Positions 33,216 through 48,569 of a DNA stretch of 48,569 nucleotides are shown here, piece by piece. Numbering within the stretch: position 1 is the first letter of the stretch; the number at the start of each line of letters is the position of its first letter. Below the pieces are notes generated by a model. It was not told where the DNA came from, did no database searches, and saw nothing but the letters and a program-made list of their open reading frames with translations. The translations under genes were made by a program, and so were the position numbers. The DNA is from Antedon mediterranea (lineage: Eukaryota > Echinodermata > Crinoidea > Comatulida > Antedonidae): the NCBI RefSeq assembly GCF_964355755.1, contig NC_092671.1, forward strand, positions 22,348,001 to 22,396,569. The letters are read 5' to 3'.

Positions 33216-34084
33216 GTAATTCCCAAGGTAATCCATTAATCAATCAAATAAATTTTTATTCCATAATACTTAAAATAAGGTTGTGTTCAGAACATTGTGT
33301 GCATGCAGAGATATTAGGACGTCCTCCCTCACTCCTCAACTTGGCAGTTTTGATGTATTCTAGTTTCAGATGACCACCGACAACCTACCTAAGGTCAGAT
33401 CAATCGAAAGGTAGTTTCTACAGAAGTTATTAAGGCAACACAATTACCACCTGCACATTACGTTATAATCAATTTTATTTTTGGTTTTCCTTGTGCAGTG
33501 TCATATGTCTTCCTGGAACTTTCTACGACAGAGATGTAATTCTACATCAGAGATTCAGAGCACCTCGGGCCTGCCTGTCTTCCCTGTTGTATACTAGCAA
33601 TTGTCACTTTTAAAGCAAAAAATGTCATATAATAACATAATGCTGTCTCTTCTCAATCGTGCTCCATTTATGTTATGCTATGGTAGAATCATCTAATTTT
33701 ATAGCTTCATGTTAGAATTACAAATTATATGGAATTCTCAGGATTAAATTAATTAAAAACTCATCCGATGATCAAATCAAATATTGATACATTAAAGACT
33801 TGCTTAATGTAACTTTGGTTGAGATTTAAAGCATTTGTTTTTCTTCTCTTTTGTGGGTATCGCCCACCTTTATTCTTATTTCCCTTATAAAACATTTTCT
33901 CTTTATGGTCTTATGACGTCATTACAGCTTCTTTCGCTGTACCCCCACATTCGTGCTTGTTTTTACATTGATGACCGAATAAATATTATTATTATTTACC
34001 TCATAAATTTTGTTTCTGTTTTGCAATACAATGCATAAAGTCTTATTATTTATGTTGTTTTCATATTTTCTTAACAAAATTTAG
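33216..34084. other. Mostly non-coding stretch before the gene 2 core
   Basis: Contains a possible exon at 33499-33534 (TCATATGTCTTCCTGG) with fair splice sites, which joins in phase to the exon ending at 33215 but not to the exon at 34085. Near 33970-33998 the sequence GACCGAATAAATATTATTATT looks like a SINE-type tail. I see nothing else. Confidence 0.35.
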
Positions 34085-35001
34085 GAACTTGAGGATTCCA
34101 CTGGACTAGACAGCATTCCAGGCTGCTACCTTATGCAGTTTAAGGAAGACAGTGAAGTCATAAGTCAAAGTCATGCTGAACATGTCACAAAGTTGTGGAA
34201 CAACCTGGATGCGTATGACAAAACCGTTAAGCGCAAAGCACGGCATCACGATTACCTCACAAAAGGCAGGTTCAAGAAAAGTAAAACGACTGCTGTAATA
34301 CCTGGTGTTGAAAGCACTCGACAGTAAGGCAGTTTCCTGCGTTTTTCACTTTGTAGGTTAACAGATGCTTCTTAGGTCAGAACACCGGACCAGCCCAATG
34401 GCCGGACTGCAATCGATATATGGAGTGCCTTATTACAAAACTATGTGAAGAGTATCCGTCTACCGTATATATCGGAGGGAAACATTTCCAGCGCTGGCCG
34501 CTAATCGGCAAAGGCTACAAAAACATTCGTCGGAAAGTGCTATCAAATGGACACCTGATGTTGTTTGGTAAGCTTCAGTTGATGGAGATAAATCGTACGA
34601 CACTCATCCAGCGGTGAGTTTTAACTTGTTATTGATGTTATTACAGGTACAAAAGAACATCAAAGAAGCAAGAGCAGCAAGTTTTGGAATCTGGCATCTC
34701 AGCAACAATACCCAAACTTGTCTCTGATAATACCCTACTTGAACCTTTAACCAATCCAGCGGTGCTAAACGATCCTGCAAGCGCTCCATCTCTCACATTT
34801 GTCCAACCAAAAAACACTTCCGGCCGAGCAACTCTAGGAAACAGACTGTCGATCCCAGTTCCAGGCGAGATAGCAAACCCACCACCATCAGTCCCTGCGG
34901 CTAGTAGTACTCGCATTCCTAGAACTACCCTCTTGTACAGAAAACGAGTGGCTAAAGACATTGGAAACCGATCAAAATGTACAAACCAAGAATGTCTGTG
35001 A
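34085..35001 (+). CDS. Gene 2 core: uncharacterised family protein with truncated zinc ribbon
   Basis: Exons 34085-34323, 34365-34613 and 34647-35001 join in phase and encode about 280 residues. The first has HVTKLWNNLDAYDKTVKRKA, YLTKGRFKKSKTT and IPGVESTRQ. The second has CFLGQNTGPAQWPDCNRYME, LCEEYPSTVYIGGKHFQRWP and LQLMEINRTTLIQR. The third is Pro/Ser/Thr-rich and ends NRSKCTNQECL. I recall this order (L-W-x2-L-x2-D-K, K-G-R-F-K, P-G-V-E-S, Q-W-P-D-C, R-W-x2-I-x3-Y, L-I-Q) from many unnamed proteins of marine invertebrates and fish, often repeat-associated; I know no function. The introns are only 41 and 33 bases. The normal C-terminal zinc ribbon is present but out of frame (next entry). 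Functional state uncertain: possibly decaying. Confidence 0.6.
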
Positions 35002-35096
35002 TTGTGTGCTCAAAGTGTAAGCAACCAAGGTTAAATAAGAACCACACTCAGTACTATGGAAATTGGTATTGTGCTGCAACATCTGATGAAGCATGA
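34978..35096 (+). pseudogene. Out-of-frame zinc-ribbon C-terminus of gene 2
   Basis: In a frame different from the gene 2 stop at 34999-35001, the sequence reads VCSKCKQPRLNKNHTQYYGN and then WYCA, ending at TGA 35094-35096. The C-x2-C ... H-x-Q-Y ... Y-C pattern is the zinc ribbon I expect at the end of this family. The frame change must lie between about 34957 and 34985. It could be a real frameshift, a sequencing error, or a further small intron. Confidence 0.6.
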
Positions 35097-35334
35097 AAAT
35101 TGGCTATTGGTTGCCACCCGTCACCATCGTCAAGAGTGGAAAAAAAAACAGCAACAAGAATGATTCCAAATGATTTTTGTAGCCATGGATAGAGTTTTTA
35201 TACTGTTTCATATATATATATATCTTCTATTTTTTGTTTTGTTCTGTTATTTTATTTTCACTTTTTACAAAATATTTTATATTTTATGCAATTTGGCCAT
35301 TGGGCCACCATATCTAATGGTTTTCTGAATGTGC

Positions 35335-35340
35335 AATAAA
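35335..35340 (+). terminator. Poly(A) signal downstream of gene 2
   Basis: AATAAA, followed within 30 bases by AATAATAATAAAAAAAAA. It lies 334 bases after the in-frame stop of gene 2 and is the first good signal, so it probably marks the end of its transcript. Confidence 0.5.
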
Positions 35341-35359
35341 GTTAATAAAAATAATAATA

Positions 35360-36619
35360 AAAAAAAAGTTTTTAATGCTGCCAAATCCAAAGAGCAATGG
35401 TTAATGTAGTGAATTATTTTGTAATTTTTATATTATTACAATAAGTTTATATAGTTACATTATAATTTACATTAAATCATTCATTGCACTTTGTATTTGA
35501 AGGTCCCAAGCCCTTACAAAAAAGCAGAGGGGAAACTTTTGCAATGAAATGTGTACATTAAATTGTGATTTCTATATTCTTGTCATGAGTATTTTATATT
35601 TCAAGAGTAATTCCACTATAATTCATTTTAATATGAATCAAATATTTCCTTCCACGAATTCTAATATTTTTGATAAACATGTCTCGTCATATTAAAAAAA
35701 AGGATTTTATATTAATATTATTTAATATTTTTATTTATTTAATACATTGATCATTTGATAATCCTCTAAAATGGACAGTTTTTAGTCTGCCGGTATTCAA
35801 AACCTCCTAGCTTCATTGGTCAATTGTCCAGTTTCCTCATTATGTTATTACTTTGTATGTATATTTTATGATTTTCCTAATAAATTCAAATCAAATTAAT
35901 TATTATTTCTTATTTAAATAAATATTTATTGTTCATTGCATAATTCCCAGTCAAATTTAAGCATTTCATGTAATGGAACATTGACACTCTCTGTGTGATG
36001 TAATCAATAAAATTTTAAATATTGTATTGTGTTTTGTTTCACTCTTGAATTTTTTTTGTCTCTCAAATGATATTTATGGTAGATACGACAGTGTCTTCCT
36101 TTTATGAAATCGAAGGTAATGCTTTTAAAATGGTGTTTCAGAAGATTTATTATTTTCTTTACAGTATGTTCTTTACATTAGGGTACACCATGACCATTTC
36201 TATCGGGACCATTTCTATCGGCACAGTTTACCTGGCATCAAATGAATATTTTTTAGTTTTTTCTAGTAATTTGATTTGGTTTCGGCTGACCTAATTTGTA
36301 AATTTTTTTCTGAAAATTGTTTTTATTGACGATTGTCTATAAGAGATGTGTTTTTTGTTGGTAAGTAGGGATGCGGCAACAGACATATCAGTGGCCGAAA
36401 TTCACTGAGCTGTTTATTGAGCTGTTTATTAGCCAATGAGGTTGATGTCCCGATAGCCGCAACACCAAATGTTGATGATTGATAGAAAATACTAATTTAC
36501 AACAGAAAAACAGAACAACTTGTACGGAATGTAAACTTGATCGATGGCCTCATCCAACAAGACCTTATCCTTATTATTACTCCATGTTATTAAGGGCAGT
36601 ATAACAATAATAATGTTAT
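35360..36619. other. Gene-free AT-rich DNA
   Basis: No exon or RNA gene that I can support. Contains small direct duplications (ACCATTTCTATCGGG near 36195-36220, GAGCTGTTTATT near 36408-36433) and several chance AATAAA signals. The 75-codon open frame at 36067 spans these duplications, lacks codon-like composition and is not called. Confidence 0.5.
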
Positions 36620-36850
36620 TTTCGCCTAGCTAGCAACTAGTCTAGATAGCCTGTGAATATAAATGCTGTGAATACTTTGATAGTATTACTAAAGTACTTG
36701 AACATTCAAACTAGGCCTAGACTACTTTATCTAGGCCTACCTACTTCAATTAACTATATAACTATAGGCTAGGCCTAGTAGTAGGCCTACTACTACAGTA
36801 CTACAATACGACTGGAGGCCCTCTAACTAGCCTGGCTTAAACTTCGGCCT
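36620..36850. repeat. Second CTAGGC-rich palindromic tract
   Basis: Runs of CTAGGCCTA, TAGTAGGCCTACTA and CTAGCTAG of the same composition as 4190-4720, but shorter and more interrupted. Confidence 0.7.
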
Positions 36851-38633
36851 AGCGTAGACATAGCTATGATCCCTACCTCTCCCTTGTTTATTATAAGACA
36901 ATAAAAAGTACTACATATTATAGTCTAGTCATTTGTTTAATCGTTTACCAAAAAAAGCCATCCTACATGTTTGTTTGGTCCCGTTTGTTTATATTATGAT
37001 AATTGATCCACGCTGAACCTCCGGGTTCCACTTTTGAATTTGAAGTCCGCAGAATAATGCTCAATAATTCACTATTTACTCATTCCCAAGTCACTAAATT
37101 GATCTCCCTTGGTTCACAAATGCACAGTGTCTGACGCCAATAAAAGGAAAGAATAAGTGTAACAGCCAAATTAAAATAAAATCGAAGCAAAATAAGAAAA
37201 AAATATCTGTTTACGATAGCGAAATTACGCTAAACCTAATTGCCAATATAGCGTGACGTCTGCGGACCGACGCGATAACCTCAATGTGTGTTGAACCGCA
37301 AACAAATTTCAATTTCGTTCTGTATGTTACAAAAAGGATATTTCGCGTTCCAAATTTTTTTGTATGGTATAGAAAATCGCATAAATTGTCACTTTTTTGT
37401 ACAGTTTCAATTAAATCCCTTTGATATGTTATAGAAATATAATCAAAGCATTGCTTCATATAAAGTAAAGTAGTAATTTTGAAGAAATTACGGAATTTAG
37501 CATTCACAAACATTGGGTTGACATAACCCTAACGGCTAATTTTATTTATTTACTAGTTTAATTTTTAACAAATTCGATTAAGGCAACATAAAATTGTCGA
37601 ATTTTAATCAAACAACTCCTAAAAATAAATAAAAATCAGCATAGTTATTAATTAAATCTACTTTATTAAAATAACCAAACTACAGTTATAAAACTATTTA
37701 AAAAATATAATAACGAACGAGCCTCCAGTGAAAGGGCGACCTCAATTTAGACGTGCGCTCTTTACATAAAAGGTAATTAATTATAGCCGAAAAACGATAA
37801 ATTATCGATTTTGACCCAAGAGAATATTTTCTTTGTTGAAAAGTGAGTAGAGAAAAGCATACTTCATACAATTTAATCAAATACATACCAAGTTATAAGT
37901 CATGAAAAAATTCAAAAATCATCAAAAGTGCATTCGAGTCTGAGAAATTACGCGTTTTTTACATTTTTTTCAAAAAAGACACGATATTTTTTTTAGTTTT
38001 CTTCATTAAAAAAAGAGAGTATATAAATGTATTGTGTATGAAACTCAAAATTTTTACAAAACGATGAATTTTTGTGTAAAATAACGTGTTTTTGGTAAAA
38101 TCAGCATATGTGCACCTTTAAGTACACACATAAAAATCGCCGCGGAAACCATTTTCCCGATGTCAAATCGGGTTGAAACTCTGGAAAAACGATCTTTTGG
38201 TGTTTTTTTACATAGGAAAAATATAAACGTTATATGTTTCCAATGTAAAGTAAATGTTTAAAGGACGATGTTGGTGAATGTGAAATAAAAAATATGACGA
38301 CCTATCGTTCTTAGAACATTACTCAATTTTTTCCCCAAAACGATATTTTTCATAAAAAACAAGGAAGATAACGTGTAAATCATTAGAGACATGAATGTTA
38401 ATTAGAGACTTAAATAATCTCTCAGAAAAACGATATTTTACAGACTTTTTATTGAATAGGTAGAGAAAGAGTAATAATTATATGTAAATCAGCATATGTG
38501 CAATTCTCATAGTGACAGTCTCGCGGAGAGCAAACATGCACCTGTGCCTATGTCTTACTGTGGAAAGTCCCCCTAGATTATCATCAAATGTGCATGTTTC
38601 TCACTGAAAACTGTAGGTGGCCGATGTGCATTT
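36851..38633. other. Gene-free right end of the island with degenerate internal repeats
   Basis: No convincing gene; the minus-strand frames at 37211-37513 and 37698-37886 lack splice or domain support. Repeated words are AATCAGCATATGTGCA (38099 and about 38487) and AACGATATTTT (about 37981, 38340 and 38427), suggesting an old tandem duplication of roughly 390 bases. AAACATGCAC at 38532-38541 pairs with GTGCATGTTT at 38590-38599 as a 10-bp hairpin. Confidence 0.45.
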
Positions 38634-38648
38634 TTGCATGTGCGCTCT
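38634..38648 (-). repeat. Right terminal inverted repeat of the island
   Basis: TTGCATGTGCGCTCT, the reverse complement (one base shorter) of 3767-3782. The GA satellite begins within five bases. The pair brackets all non-satellite DNA in the window. Confidence 0.6.
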
Positions 38649-45969
<7,321 letters not shown>

Positions 45970-46069
45970 NNNNNNNNNNNNNNNNNNNNNNNNNNNNNNN
46001 NNNNNNNNNNNNNNNNNNNNNNNNNNNNNNNNNNNNNNNNNNNNNNNNNNNNNNNNNNNNNNNNNNNNN
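45970..46069. other. Assembly gap, 100 N
   Basis: Exactly one hundred N inside the satellite. A round 100 usually marks a gap of unknown length, so the true array is probably longer than shown. Confidence 0.98.

Positions 46070-48569
<2,500 letters not shown>

Noticed and set aside
33024-33239. Hydrophobic open frame resembling a small membrane protein
   Set aside because: T-rich DNA gives spurious Leu/Phe/Ile codons, and it overlaps a better-supported candidate exon in another frame.
4823-35001. Genes 1 and 2 as one large gene
   Set aside because: Gene 1 ends with an in-frame stop and an AATAAA 23 bases later, and 7 kb of satellite and an insertion separate the two.
37211-37886. Minus-strand frames of 100 and 62 codons near the right end of the island
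   Set aside because: No recognisable motif, no splice support, and AT-rich random-like composition.

Overview
The window is AT-rich, intron-rich animal DNA, most likely from a marine invertebrate. The evidence is GT-AG exons of 6 to 249 bases, several satellite families, decayed non-LTR and Ty3/Gypsy retroelements, a SINE tail of a kind common in marine invertebrates, and CCTAGGCC-rich low-complexity DNA of the sort I associate with echinoderms and their relatives. The species assignment is inference only. There is a 100-N assembly gap at 45970-46069.

Layout. Positions 1-3770 and 38649-48569 are two same-orientation arrays of one GA-rich satellite (core GATAGATCAGCGAGAGAGA). Between them lies a 34.9-kb non-satellite island. 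Its two ends carry a 15-16-base inverted repeat that directly abuts the arrays. Joining the last bases of the left array to the first bases of the right array recreates a block that exists uninterrupted at about 838-960. The island therefore looks inserted into one (GA)n tract of a higher-order satellite repeat.

Inside the island, gene 1 (4823-21270, + strand) can be assembled by hand into 21 phase-compatible exons encoding about 670 residues. It has an acidic N-terminus, two C2H2 zinc fingers and a complete tyrosine-recombinase-like catalytic domain (R, K, R, H, Y visible). It starts about 1 kb from the left end and reads inward. Three of its introns are swollen by a tandem repeat that carries tRNA-like pol III A and B boxes and decoy splice acceptors. 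Directly after its poly(A) signal comes a 7-kb array of 82-bp monomers (21299-28249), then a 47-bp array (about 28400-29712). The 47-bp array is interrupted by a 1.58-kb insertion bounded by 19-bp inverted repeats and TTA duplications, built from Ty3/Gypsy and CR1-like fragments. A 450-bp pogo-like MITE follows.

Gene 2 (core 34085-35001, + strand, with candidate upstream exons from 32018) encodes a protein of a family I recall from invertebrate and fish genomes but cannot name. It has introns of only 33, 41 and possibly 44 bases, and a probable frameshift just before a C-terminal zinc ribbon. From 35100 to 38633 I see no gene.

How the parts may work together: a zinc-finger tyrosine recombinase next to one end of a bounded, satellite-embedded island resembles the architecture of large recombinase-driven mobile elements (compare fungal Starships, whose captain recombinase lies at one end and reads inward). 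This is a hypothesis. The alternatives are a domesticated Crypton-type recombinase gene in a repeat-rich host region, or an assembly artefact at the satellite junctions.
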